From: Clostridiales bacterium | Lineage (GTDB): Bacteria; Bacillota; Clostridia; Christensenellales; Borkfalkiaceae | Direction of reading: 5' to 3' | NCBI GenBank assembly: GCA_015069285.1 | Contig: SVIX01000002.1 | Span: 1-64,000, forward strand | Length of the DNA stretch: 64,000 nt | Shown here: positions 1 through 7,998 of the stretch, one piece after another | Layout of the letters: each line of letters starts with the position of its first letter | Numbering within the stretch: position 1 is the stretch's first letter | The notes under the pieces: generated by a model | The model's database searches: none | Told to the model about the DNA's origin: nothing | The model's input: only the letters and a program-made list of their open reading frames with translations | Translations under genes and position numbers: made by a program

Positions 1-958
1 TAAGATTGGATAACATACCGCCGGGTACTTGATACAAAAGCGTATTTACGTCGATTCCCTTAGATTTTTCATTTAAAATCTTATCGTCTTTTAAGCGTTT
101 TTCAACCGCTTTAAAATGTTTAATAATCGGCAATAATTGATTTATATCTATTCCCGTATCATACGGCGTATCTTTAAGCGTTGCAACCAACGGTTCCGTT
201 GCAGGTTGCGAAGTACCGTTTCCAAGCGGGGAAAGCGCAGTATCCACGATATCTACCCCGGCAAGAATTGCCATGAGATATACCATATCGCCCGTACCCG
301 TCGTATTGTGCGTATGCAAATGCAATTTTGTCGTAGGCTTTAACACGGCTTTTAAAGCTTTTACCAGCTCGTACGCTTTTAAGGGCAATAAAAGGTTTGC
401 CATATCTTTCAAGCAAATATTATCCGCCCCATTCTCTTCCAATTCTTTCGCAAGCTTTATAAAGTAGTCGTTTGTAAACACCTCTTGCCCGTCTACGATT
501 GCGCTCGTATAACATATCGTCGCCTCGCAAATACCGCCGTATTTTTTGATAGCGCGCATGGAAACTTCCAAATTTCTAGGGTCGTTTAAAGCGTCGAAGA
601 CGCGCACGACGCCTACGCCGTTTTCAATCGATTTCGCAACGAATTTTTCCACAACGTCGTCCGCGTAATGACGATAGCCAAGCAAATTTTGACCACGCAA
701 CAGCATTTGAATGGGCGTTTTTAAATGTGCTTTTAAAGTACGCAACCGTTCCCAAGGGTCTTCATTCAAGAACCGCAAGCAGGAATCAAAAGTTGCGCCT
801 CCCCACGCTTCTATGGAATAATATCCAATCGCGTCAAGTTGCTCCAAAACGGGCAACATTTCTTCAATCTTCATTCGGGTCGCCGCTTGCGATTGGTGCG
901 CGTCGCGCAAAATCGTTTCGGTCAACATTACTTTTTTCTTTTCAAAATTTAATTCCAT
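1..958 (-). CDS. Oxaloacetate decarboxylase alpha / pyruvate carboxylase subunit B-like carboxyltransferase (3' truncated by window)
   Basis: This gene is not in the ORF track because it runs off the window edge; about 319 codons are present and the C-terminus is missing. Translation from ATG at 958 gives MELNFEKKKVMLTETILRDAHQ, the N-terminus of the HMGL-like TIM-barrel carboxyltransferase found in OadA, PycB and the transcarboxylase 5S subunit. Also visible are GGATFDSCLRF, LLRGQNLLGYRHY and the metal-ligand region HLHTHNTTG. The enzyme transfers a carboxyl group between oxaloacetate/pyruvate and biotin. It is the last gene seen of an operon with beta, biotin-carrier and gamma subunits, which favours a sodium-pump oxaloacetate decarboxylase over a cytosolic pyruvate carboxylase. 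Whether it has its own C-terminal biotin domain cannot be seen. Confidence 0.9.
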   Translation of the reverse strand, partial: MELNFEKKKVMLTETILRDAHQSQAATRMKIEEMLPVLEQLDAIGYYSIEAWGGATFDSCLRFLNEDPWERLRTLKAHLKTPIQMLLRGQNLLGYRHYADDVVEKFVAKSIENGVGVVRVFDALNDPRNLEVSMRAIKKYGGICEATICYTSAIVDGQEVFTNDYFIKLAKELEENGADNICLKDMANLLLPLKAYELVKALKAVLKPTTKLHLHTHNTTGTGDMVYLMAILAGVDIVDTALSPLGNGTSQPATEPLVATLKDTPYDTGIDINQLLPIIKHFKAVEKRLKDDKILNEKSKGIDVNTLLYQVPGGMLSNL

Positions 959-973
959 ATTGATACCTCGTCA

Positions 974-2179
974 CTATACTATAGCAAGTAAAAAACCTGC
1001 CGCAATCGCAGAACCGATAACCCCGGCGACGTTCGGCCCCATCGCGTGCATTAATAGATGGTTATTCGGGTCATATTCTCTACCGACGTCCTCCGAAATG
1101 CGCGCCGCCATTGGAACGGCGGAAACGCCTGCACTACCGATAAGCGGGTTGATTTTTCCTTTAGAAAGTTTACACATCAAGCGTCCCATCAACAGACCGC
1201 CAATCGTACCACAACTAAACGCCACTAAGCCAAGCGCGATAATACCGAGCGTCGTCCAATCCAAGAACGTTGCCCCGTACGCTTTACAGCCTACGGACAC
1301 GCCAAGGAAAATGGTTATCGTGTTCATAAGCCCGTTTTGCGCCTGCGAGGAAAGTCTATCGCACACACCACATTCTTTGAGTAAATTTCCAAGCATCAAC
1401 ATTCCTAAAAGCGGAACGGCGTCAGGAAGCAATAATCCAACGACCAACGTTACGACGATAGGGAAAATGATTTTTTCCAATTTACTTACCGTACGAAGCG
1501 GTTTCATCTTTATCGTGCGTTCTTTTTTGGGCACAATCGCTTTCATAAGCGGTTTCTGTATAATGGGTATTAACGCCATATACGAATACGCGGCGACGGC
1601 TATAGCGGAAAGTAAATCCGTTTTATTTCCGTTAAACATAGCAAAGTCCGCCAATTTTTGCGTGACGTAAATAGCGGTAGGACCGTCCGCCCCGCCGATA
1701 ATCGCAATCGAACACGCCGCCGCAAGATTAAATCCTATTGCGCTCGCGGCAATTAGCGTCAAAAACACGCCTAATTGCGCGGCTGCGCCAATGAGCATAC
1801 TTTTCGGATTGGAAATTAACGGTCCAAAATCCGTCATCGCTCCAATTCCAAGGAAAATAAGCGGTGGATAAATAACGTTTTGCACCCCGTAAAAGAGATA
1901 CCATAAAAGCCCCGGATTTTGTACTTCGTTATAATTATGCGAACCTTCGGGATAAGTACCCCACACTACTTCGTATGCACCCGGAAGATTGATAAGAAAC
2001 ATTCCGAATGCAATCGGCAAAAGAAGCAAGGGTTCGAATTTTTTTACAATCGCAAGATACATTAACACGAAAGAAATAAGCAACATAATATAATTTTGCG
2101 GTGTTCCCTTCGTAAGCCCTAACGATTGCCATAAATTGGTGAACATCTCGCCAAAATTTATAAGCAATGCATCTAACAT
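974..2179 (-). CDS. Sodium ion-translocating decarboxylase beta subunit (OadB/GcdB/MmdB family)
   Basis: A 401-residue, very hydrophobic protein of the length usual for OadB/GcdB. Family-typical stretches include GAMTDFGPLISNP, the reentrant region GGADGPTAIY (residues ~180-190), LPIAFGMFLINLPGAYE near the N-terminus, and a C-terminal HLLMHAMGPNVAGVIGSA segment. This subunit decarboxylates carboxybiotin and pumps Na+ out of the cell. AGGAG lies 7-8 nt before ATG. It sits between the biotin carrier and the alpha carboxyltransferase in one operon. The family assignment is firm. The physiological substrate (oxaloacetate, methylmalonyl-CoA or glutaconyl-CoA) is set by the carboxyltransferase partners, not by this subunit. 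Confidence 0.95.
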   Translation of the reverse strand: MLDALLINFGEMFTNLWQSLGLTKGTPQNYIMLLISFVLMYLAIVKKFEPLLLLPIAFGMFLINLPGAYEVVWGTYPEGSHNYNEVQNPGLLWYLFYGVQNVIYPPLIFLGIGAMTDFGPLISNPKSMLIGAAAQLGVFLTLIAASAIGFNLAAACSIAIIGGADGPTAIYVTQKLADFAMFNGNKTDLLSAIAVAAYSYMALIPIIQKPLMKAIVPKKERTIKMKPLRTVSKLEKIIFPIVVTLVVGLLLPDAVPLLGMLMLGNLLKECGVCDRLSSQAQNGLMNTITIFLGVSVGCKAYGATFLDWTTLGIIALGLVAFSCGTIGGLLMGRLMCKLSKGKINPLIGSAGVSAVPMAARISEDVGREYDPNNHLLMHAMGPNVAGVIGSAIAAGFLLAIV

Positions 2180-2198
2180 TATATTATACTCCTAAAAG

Positions 2199-2573
2199 TC
2201 AACTTATCACGGCAAGAACCGCGTCCGATTCCACGTTTGCACCTTTTACGACTTGGAAAGAAACGACTCCATCGCAAGGCGCCGTGATATCGTTATCCAT
2301 TTTCATAGCCTCAAGCACTAAAATCGGTTGGTCTTTTTTAACGCTTGCACCTTCCGCTACTAATAAGTTTTTAATTAAACCGGGGAAGGGAGAAAGTACT
2401 TTTTCACCGTTTACTGCAGTCGCTTTCACTACGGGCGCAGGCTGTACCGACGGAGCAGGAGTTGCCACTTGAGGCGCAGGCGTTACGACGGGAGCGGTAT
2501 TTTGAGTTGCCCCAACCTCCTCTACGCCAACTTGATAGGTCGTTCCGTTTACTGTGATAACAAAATTACGCAT
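2199..2573 (-). CDS. Biotin carboxyl carrier protein of the decarboxylase
   Basis: 124 residues: a short N-terminal strand segment, a flexible Ala/Pro/Val-rich linker (residues ~25-50), and a C-terminal biotinyl domain with the canonical EAMKMDN motif whose Lys is biotinylated. It shuttles the carboxyl group from a carboxyltransferase to the membrane beta subunit. An AAGGAG site precedes the ATG. It is the only biotin carrier visible here, so it probably serves both carboxyltransferases in the operon, although the truncated alpha subunit could carry another. Confidence 0.93.
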   Translation of the reverse strand: MRNFVITVNGTTYQVGVEEVGATQNTAPVVTPAPQVATPAPSVQPAPVVKATAVNGEKVLSPFPGLIKNLLVAEGASVKKDQPILVLEAMKMDNDITAPCDGVVSFQVVKGANVESDAVLAVIS

Positions 2574-2584
2574 AACTTTTCTCC

Positions 2585-2941
2585 TTATAATCTTTTAATT
2601 CTTTTTACAATAAATTCACATTTAGGGTTGTTCGTTTGATAATACGCCATTAGCGCCGCCGTAATAACGGCAACCGTCTGCTCGTCTACCGCGTTTGTTG
2701 TATTTGTAGTCGCAACGGGTTCAGGCGTTTCGTTTACAGGTATTACCGAGGGTTTCTCCTGCACTTTTTTTGCTTTTGCAGGATTAACTTTAACCATAAA
2801 TTTCCCTATTGCCCATACGATAAATATCAATAAGAAAATTCCAAGACATACGATTAAAAAACCGAGTAATGCGTAAAGCGACGCCTCGCCAAGCTCAACG
2901 GAGCGAAATTTATCGGCTGTTGTTGTCAAAAGATTAAACAC
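2585..2941 (-). CDS. OadG-type gamma subunit of the sodium pump decarboxylase
   Basis: 118 residues with one transmembrane helix near the N-terminus (GFLIVCLGIFLLIFIVWAIG), then a charged Lys/Pro linker and a soluble tail. This is the usual layout of OadG, the small subunit that anchors and stabilises the carboxyltransferase on the beta subunit. The start is a GTG preceded by GGGAGG at good spacing; no ATG lies close by. The tail (residues ~75-118) contains ITAALMAYYQTNNP, a pattern common in clostridial OadG proteins. The assignment rests on architecture and on its place between carrier and carboxyltransferase, because OadG is poorly conserved. Confidence 0.85.
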   Translation of the reverse strand: MFNLLTTTADKFRSVELGEASLYALLGFLIVCLGIFLLIFIVWAIGKFMVKVNPAKAKKVQEKPSVIPVNETPEPVATTNTTNAVDEQTVAVITAALMAYYQTNNPKCEFIVKRIKRL

Positions 2942-2952
2942 TTTATTCCTCC

Positions 2953-4320
2953 CTACGCCGACAACATTTGTAATGTTGCAATTAAATATTGTTTAACGAA
3001 TTGCGGTTCAATAATTGCGTCGATATACCCGTCTTTTGCCGCGTTGATGGGGTCGGCGTTTTCATTGGCGTACTTCTCCGCCAAGGCAAGTTTATCGGCA
3101 TTTTCTCCCCCGAATTCAATTCGCGCGCCCTGCGCGCCGTCGAATAACGCTATTTGCGCATTCGCGAAAGCACAAGTATAATCAAACCCTACCGACTTCG
3201 CGGAAAACAAAGAATATCCAATTCCAATCGCTTTTTTATATACTACGGATATTTTCGGGGTGACAATCGTATCAAGTATCGATAAATACTCCGCTGTTTC
3301 TTTCATTATACGACTACCGTTCGTACAAAGGTCCGCGGAAAATCCTTTCACGTCTGTAAACATAATAAACGGAAAGGAATAACAACTTGCAAATTCAGCA
3401 AAATTTTTAATTTTTGCAAGTTTGGAAGCAGTAAGCTCTACCCCCGTATCGCCACCGTCAAACAAAACCGTAGCAACGGAAATGCCCCCGATACGCCCAA
3501 GCAACGTCTTCACTTCCGGCTCAAACTCGCCCCAAATCTCCACAGAAGATTCAAAAATTTTCAACAGGTTTTCCGCTTCGACGCTTTGATTAAGAATGGG
3601 CAAACTTTCGTTTAATTCCGCGTTTATACAAGGCATAGCCATTAAATCGCAAACGTAAGAAATTTTCTCTTTAATTTCTTGCAATGAATTTACTTCAAAC
3701 GCAGGAATTCCCGTTTTATTCAAAGCTTTCGCGCTACCCACTTCTTCTTTGGATAAATTCTTCCCCGATTTTGCAGACAAGACGAACGGGCTGTTTATTG
3801 CCAAAATACTCTTATGGGAAAGGAAGAACGATAAGTCGGCTATACTAGCAAGCATAGCGATTGAACCGTATACTTCCCCGTCTACGACAACGTATTGAGG
3901 AACAACGCCTTTTAACTGTGTACTTCTTAAAAGTATCTTCGCCAATCCCTCTAAAACGGGAATGCCTTCTCCAATTTGTACCCCGTGAGTATTCAACAAA
4001 TACACGATTGGCGTTGCGTTCTTTTCTGCGGTATCTAAACATTTACAAATTTTATCACAATTCGCTTTGGATATCGCACCGTCGAAAACTTTTGCGTTTT
4101 GCGCTACGACGTAAAACGGGAAATCGTTCATCGTAGCAAATCCGGTGATAACGCCTTCTCCCTCGGCGTTTTCTCCATAAAATTCGTTTTTCGAAAAACT
4201 GAACGCGGATAATTCCACGAAACTGTTTGCGTCAAACAGCTCGTTGATTTGTTTGCGAAGTTCTTTGCTGTTTTCCGCAAGTTTCTTTTTTCGTTCTTGT
4301 AGCAATTGAATTTTATCCAT
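2953..4320 (-). CDS. Divergent acyl-CoA carboxyltransferase (MmdA / transcarboxylase 12S-like)
   Basis: The track starts this ORF at 4419, but the ATG at 4320 (MDKIQLLQERKKK) has GGAGG six bases upstream and gives 455 residues, so that start is preferred. The protein has the two-half crotonase-fold layout of MmdA/PccB carboxyltransferases: an N-half with GEGVITGFATMNDFPFYVVAQNAKVFDGAISK and a C-half with FDGGDTGVELTASKLAKIKNFAEFA and FTDVKGF. It lacks several glycine-rich motifs of classical methylmalonyl-CoA decarboxylases and is short (usual 500-520). It is the first gene of the operon. It may transfer CO2 between an acyl-CoA (methylmalonyl- or malonyl-CoA) and the biotin carrier; the substrate is inferred only. 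Confidence 0.75.
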   Translation of the reverse strand: MDKIQLLQERKKKLAENSKELRKQINELFDANSFVELSAFSFSKNEFYGENAEGEGVITGFATMNDFPFYVVAQNAKVFDGAISKANCDKICKCLDTAEKNATPIVYLLNTHGVQIGEGIPVLEGLAKILLRSTQLKGVVPQYVVVDGEVYGSIAMLASIADLSFFLSHKSILAINSPFVLSAKSGKNLSKEEVGSAKALNKTGIPAFEVNSLQEIKEKISYVCDLMAMPCINAELNESLPILNQSVEAENLLKIFESSVEIWGEFEPEVKTLLGRIGGISVATVLFDGGDTGVELTASKLAKIKNFAEFASCYSFPFIMFTDVKGFSADLCTNGSRIMKETAEYLSILDTIVTPKISVVYKKAIGIGYSLFSAKSVGFDYTCAFANAQIALFDGAQGARIEFGGENADKLALAEKYANENADPINAAKDGYIDAIIEPQFVKQYLIATLQMLSA

Positions 4321-4390
4321 ATTATCCTCCAAGAATTTTTGGCATAAAACGATTGTTGTTACATTTTTTGCCAAATTTCTACCAATTATC

Positions 4391-4419
4391 ATTATACAAC
4401 AACCAGTTTTAAAAAGCAA
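4391..4419 (-). promoter_or_regulatory. Sigma-A-like promoter of the decarboxylase operon
   Basis: On the minus strand TTGCTT is followed after 17 bases by a perfect TATAAT. Transcription would start near 4384, giving a leader of about 64 nt before the carboxyltransferase ATG at 4320. Confidence 0.7.
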
Positions 4420-4444
4420 GCGTATAATCTATTTTTTTATAAAA

Positions 4445-5377
4445 TTATTTATTTCTTTTGTTTTTATGTTTTTTCAATAAACGCGAATACCACGACTGTA
4501 ATTTGTCCGTATTTTTATAAATTAAATAAAAACCAAGGATAATCACAAAGAAAAATATTCCCCATAAAAGCAAACCCCACCACGTATTAAACGGAATAAA
4601 ATCAACGGAATAACAGGTGGCAAAAATAGAAATAATGCGGGTAAGCGATATCATCACGATAAAATATCGAACGCTCAACGAGGATAATCCTGCTAAAAAG
4701 CATAAAATATCGTCCGGAAACAACGGTAGCAAAAACATTGCGGTTAATATAAAACTATCCTTGCCTTTTAACTTCGTTTGCCATTTTAACAAAGTTTCCT
4801 CTCCGACTAGCCATTTCGTCGCCTTATAACCAAGTTTTCTACCAATAAAAAAGGCGCTAAACGAGCCTAATAAAATTCCAATCAAACTATATATTGCCGT
4901 ATAAAACGGTCCAAACAACGCTACGCCTGCCACCGTACTTACAATGCCCGGTATCGGTAAAATTACAACCTGTAAATATTGCACTACGATATATACGATT
5001 GGCATCCAAACGCCAGCCTTTTTTAAATACGCTTGAAGACTGTTTTCATCTTTTATGATGTTAAAAAAATCCGTTTGTTGTAAAATAAATAAAAGCACAA
5101 AACAAAACAATAAAAACAGATAAACGCTTATTAAACTTTTAACAAGCGTTTCTTTCGTTCGCAAAATCGCCCATATCGATACCCCACAAAGAAAACAAAA
5201 GAAAAAAACCGACAAAACAATAAATACGATTTGATTTTTTTGTAAAAACAACAGCCGAGTATGCATAAGACATAAAACCGAAAACGCAATACAAACTGCC
5301 GTCAATAAAAAAAAGATAAGAACGCGTATGGGCGCGCTCTTATTCGTGGAATATCGTTTTACCTTTTTACAACGCAT
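4445..5377 (-). CDS. TVP38/TMEM64 (VTT/SNARE-associated) family membrane protein
   Basis: 310 residues with about eight hydrophobic segments. Three N-terminal helices precede the VTT domain (residues ~130-290). The domain shows PGIVSTVAGVALFGPFY, an IGRKLGY segment, and FLLPLFPDDILCFLAGLSSL, the proline-acid reentrant signature of the TVP38/DedA superfamily. Members are lipid scramblase- or transport-like integral membrane proteins; the substrate is unknown. The C-terminus is strongly basic (KKHKNKRNK). The gene stands alone between the decarboxylase operon and rnhA, with only a modest AGGTG ribosome site. Confidence 0.85.
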   Translation of the reverse strand: MRCKKVKRYSTNKSAPIRVLIFFLLTAVCIAFSVLCLMHTRLLFLQKNQIVFIVLSVFFFCFLCGVSIWAILRTKETLVKSLISVYLFLLFCFVLLFILQQTDFFNIIKDENSLQAYLKKAGVWMPIVYIVVQYLQVVILPIPGIVSTVAGVALFGPFYTAIYSLIGILLGSFSAFFIGRKLGYKATKWLVGEETLLKWQTKLKGKDSFILTAMFLLPLFPDDILCFLAGLSSLSVRYFIVMISLTRIISIFATCYSVDFIPFNTWWGLLLWGIFFFVIILGFYLIYKNTDKLQSWYSRLLKKHKNKRNK

Positions 5378-5465
5378 AATTCACCTACACCCAATCTTAT
5401 AATTATAATATAGTATAGTCTTTCAAGGTAAAAAATATTGTAAAAATTATAAAAACCTAATAAAA

Positions 5466-5921
5466 TCAATTTTCTTCAGTTTTTCTAAGCTCTAAAATCG
5501 CTCCGCGCGCCAACTCGTCGCAACGGTTATTTAAGTCGTTGTCTGCATGTCCCGCAACCTTATAAAAGGTAACTTCGTGGATTTGCGTAAGATTATACAA
5601 TTCTTGCCATAAATCCACGTTTTGTACCGCTTTACCGTCCGATTTTTTCCAAGAAGTTTTCATCCAAGTATATATCCAACCTTTTATAAAGGCGTTTACG
5701 GTATAGGCAGAATCGCTATATACGGCTACTTTGCACGGATATTTCAAGCGTTTTAAACCTACGATAACCGCCATAAGCTCCATACGGTTATTCGTCGTCT
5801 GTAATTCTCCACCGCTATATTCACGTTTTATATCCCCATATATGAGTATGCCTCCATACCCACCGATACCGGGATTTCCCGAACAAGCGCCGTCCGTATA
5901 TAAAGTCACTTCCTTTTTCAT
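5466..5921 (-). CDS. rnhA: Ribonuclease HI
   Basis: 151 residues, the normal length for bacterial RNase HI, which cuts the RNA strand of RNA-DNA hybrids. The four catalytic acids are visible: D10 in YTDGACSGNPG, E48 in NNRMEL, D70 in YSDSAY and D135 in NNRCDELA. H125 in VAGHADN matches the flexible active-site histidine. A Trp/Lys-rich handle (GWIYTWMKTSWKKSDGK) marks the substrate-binding protrusion. It lies just downstream of tRNA-Trp, separated by a strong stem-loop. Confidence 0.97.
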   Translation of the reverse strand: MKKEVTLYTDGACSGNPGIGGYGGILIYGDIKREYSGGELQTTNNRMELMAVIVGLKRLKYPCKVAVYSDSAYTVNAFIKGWIYTWMKTSWKKSDGKAVQNVDLWQELYNLTQIHEVTFYKVAGHADNDLNNRCDELARGAILELRKTEEN

Positions 5922-5944
5922 AACAAACCTCGACTATAATGATA

Positions 5945-5974
5945 CGCCCCGAAAGTAGCCTTACTTTCGGGGCG
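5945..5974 (-). terminator. Perfect 13-bp stem-loop between tRNA-Trp and rnhA
   Basis: CGCCCCGAAAGTA pairs perfectly with TACTTTCGGGGCG across a four-base loop. It lies 9 nt past the tRNA CCA end. There is no run of T after it on either strand (minus-strand continuation TATCATTATAG), so it may be a weak terminator or a processing/stability hairpin rather than a classical rho-independent terminator. Confidence 0.55.
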
Positions 5975-5982
5975 CACATTTT

Positions 5983-6056
5983 TGGCAGGGGCTATAAGAC
6001 TTGAACTCATCTCTTTGGTTTTGGAGACCAAGGCACAACCTCTATACCAAACCCCT
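5983..6056 (-). tRNA. tRNA-Trp (anticodon CCA)
   Basis: On the minus strand, acceptor AGGGGTT pairs with AGCCCCT, followed by discriminator G and an encoded CCA. The anticodon loop CTCCAAA between TTGGT and ACCAA gives anticodon CCA. The T-arm is ATGAG-TTCAAGT-CTTAT. A perfect consensus promoter lies directly upstream. Confidence 0.95.
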
Positions 6057-6068
6057 AACAATAGGGCT

Positions 6069-6097
6069 ATTATATAACAAAAAAAGAAATTTGTCAA
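6069..6097 (-). promoter_or_regulatory. Consensus promoter of tRNA-Trp
   Basis: TTGACA, 17-base spacer and TATAAT on the minus strand match the sigma-A consensus exactly. The predicted start is about 6 nt before the mature tRNA 5' end. Confidence 0.85.
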
Positions 6098-6112
6098 ATA
6101 TTTTTAAGGCAT

Positions 6113-6148
6113 AAAAAAAGGATTTTTCTTTTTTTTAGAAAAACCCTT
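6113..6148 (-). terminator. Rho-independent terminator after the HAD-IIB gene
   Basis: On the minus strand AAGGGTTTTTCT and AGAAAAATCCTT form a stem around an A-rich loop and are followed by a run of seven T. It lies 9 nt past the stop codon and closes the araM-HAD transcript. Confidence 0.8.
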
Positions 6149-6156
6149 GATTTTTA

Positions 6157-6861
6157 TTAAAATAAATATTGTAATTTCGATTTCACCGTAGTATAATCGG
6201 TAATTTCCACGTAATCTAAACCGCCGAGTCGCACGTGGCTATCGCCACCGCCGTCGCCGAAATCGTCCCCCACGTATAATATTTCTTCTTTTTTGTACCC
6301 ATGTTCTTGCGCATACGCCATAATTGCGTCGTATTTGTTGTATTTCTTTTCCACAAAATCAAAAGATGATGACCCGCCGATATACACCGTATAATCAGGA
6401 AACAACTCCAAAACTTCGGGATATAACACTTTTCGTTTTGCTCTCGTGGGGTCGAAGGCGATTTTATCGGCAATATCTGCTTTCGTACCAAGCAACGGGA
6501 AAGTGACCATACCCGTAGCGTGAAACTCTACCGACTCCCCTTTGTATTGCGTATACCCGTACTTTTGACGAAGATATTCGGTTTTTTTGAGAAAATACGC
6601 TTTATCGGGCGAAGTCGTAATATTTTTGACGAGGGTAAATTTACCGTCAATCATTTTACTTTCCTGCATGCCGTAATTGCCGATAATATCAATCGGATAT
6701 CCGTCCATTTGCGCGTAAATTCTTTCCGAACCGCCTGCTCCTACCATAATGACCTTATATTTCTCTTGTAATTGGTCTAAAACCTCTCTGCTATCTTTTT
6801 CTAATTTCGAGCGGTGTTGGGTAAGCGTTCCGTCTAAATCAAAACAAATTAATTTTTTCAT
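6157..6861 (-). CDS. HAD-IIB hydrolase resembling phosphomannomutase-type HADs
   Basis: 234 residues. HAD motif I is FDLDGTLT (residues 8-15, nucleophile Asp8) and motif IV is YVGDDFGDGGGDSH (~200-213). Between them MVGAGGSERIYAQM and GNYGMQESK match the layout of eukaryote-type phosphomannomutases and related HAD-IIB phosphatases, where motif IV reads roughly FGDxTxxGGND. Here the motif is altered to FGDGGGDSH. A sugar-phosphate or polyol-phosphate phosphatase or mutase is likely. It starts 14 nt after the stop of the glycerol-1-phosphate dehydrogenase gene, so its substrate may be linked to glycerophosphate metabolism. That link is inference. Confidence 0.7.
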   Translation of the reverse strand: MKKLICFDLDGTLTQHRSKLEKDSREVLDQLQEKYKVIMVGAGGSERIYAQMDGYPIDIIGNYGMQESKMIDGKFTLVKNITTSPDKAYFLKKTEYLRQKYGYTQYKGESVEFHATGMVTFPLLGTKADIADKIAFDPTRAKRKVLYPEVLELFPDYTVYIGGSSSFDFVEKKYNKYDAIMAYAQEHGYKKEEILYVGDDFGDGGGDSHVRLGGLDYVEITDYTTVKSKLQYLF

Positions 6862-6875
6862 TCGTAATCCTATTT

Positions 6876-7976
6876 TTAATAAAACTCTTTCATAATCAAC
6901 GGTTTAACTCTTTCCGTTAAACCTAAATCGTGAACAAGCGTTAAAACGGTATATCTATCCCGTACCGTATACGCCTTTTCAATCATTTCTACCATCGTTT
7001 CTTTGCGAACGCCGATTTGCGAGAATTTCACGGGGCAACCCATTCTTTCAAGCATCGTTTTAATGCTTTCCACGCTCGGCAATTCGTCGGCAAGTTTATA
7101 TACTTCTTCTGCACCCTTAAATTGTATTTTTTCTTCTTTTAAAAATTTATAAAGCGTTATAGACACCATCGTACCGATAGCAACTTTAACCCCGTGTAAA
7201 GGAATTTTTTCCCCGCGACGAACGAAATCCATTTCTAAAAAATGCGATTGATGATGCTCGCTTCCGCTTGCAGGACGGGAATTACCGCAAATAGCCATCG
7301 AAGTTCCTGCCGTAATTAAAGCGTTCATCAATTTTGCGATAGCGTCCGCTTTGTATTGCGTTAATCCTTCAAACGCCTCCACGCACGCTGTACGGGCTTG
7401 TTCCATTAAGGAAAATGCCTCTTGATTTATCGGTTCTCCGTTGACGATATTCGCCATCTTCCAATCGGTAAGACAGGTATATTTACCGATAATATCGCCA
7501 AACCCAGCCGCCGTCATTTCCCTAGGCGCTTTTCTAACGATTTCCAAATCAATTAAAACGTCAGACGGCGTATGTACCTCGTCGGTAACCTTATATCCTC
7601 CGCGCATCAACGCGGAGCCTTTGGAGCAATATCCGTCCATACTTGCCGCCGTTGCTAATACGCCACATTCGATATTTAATCTTGTGGAAACGGATTTTGC
7701 CATATCGTTGAGCGTACCGCTACCCACGGCTAATACGTATTCCGCATTTTTCGCTACGTCATAGGCTTGTTGGCATTTATCTTCGGACGGAATCAATTCT
7801 TCGTCGGGATATGCTATAGACAGCACTTCCTTGGCGTAACGAGAAATCTCCTCTTTGATTTGTTCGGCAAACGGTTTGGTATTGACGTCGTACATAACAG
7901 CAACGATTTTCCCCGTTATGCGATTAAAAAAGTTCTTAAACCCACTTTCGTGACGATATTCAACGTTAATATTCAT
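6876..7976 (-). CDS. sn-glycerol-1-phosphate dehydrogenase (AraM/EgsA family)
   Basis: The ATG at 7976 has GAGG eight bases upstream and is preferred to the in-frame GTG at 7985; it gives 366 residues. The protein belongs to the iron-alcohol-dehydrogenase-like superfamily. Visible are the NAD(P) loop AVGSGTLNDMAK (~90), AATAASMDGYCS-type active-site segment, AAGFGDIIGKYTCL (~160-175) and the metal-binding NSRPASGSEHHQSHFLE and LHGVKVAIG segments. Family members reduce dihydroxyacetone phosphate to glycerol-1-phosphate, the enantiomer used in archaeal lipids and, in Bacillus, for heptaprenylglyceryl phosphate. It sits in a locus that also makes and oxidises glycerol-3-phosphate. Confidence 0.88.
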   Translation of the reverse strand: MNINVEYRHESGFKNFFNRITGKIVAVMYDVNTKPFAEQIKEEISRYAKEVLSIAYPDEELIPSEDKCQQAYDVAKNAEYVLAVGSGTLNDMAKSVSTRLNIECGVLATAASMDGYCSKGSALMRGGYKVTDEVHTPSDVLIDLEIVRKAPREMTAAGFGDIIGKYTCLTDWKMANIVNGEPINQEAFSLMEQARTACVEAFEGLTQYKADAIAKLMNALITAGTSMAICGNSRPASGSEHHQSHFLEMDFVRRGEKIPLHGVKVAIGTMVSITLYKFLKEEKIQFKGAEEVYKLADELPSVESIKTMLERMGCPVKFSQIGVRKETMVEMIEKAYTVRDRYTVLTLVHDLGLTERVKPLIMKEFY

Positions 7977-7998
7977 AATATACACCTCTTTCGTTTAT

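Noticed and set aside
960-1670. 236-aa plus-strand ORF
   Set aside because: It lies opposite the oadB coding frame, is Pro/Ser/Ile-rich in a shadow-like way and has no ribosome site.
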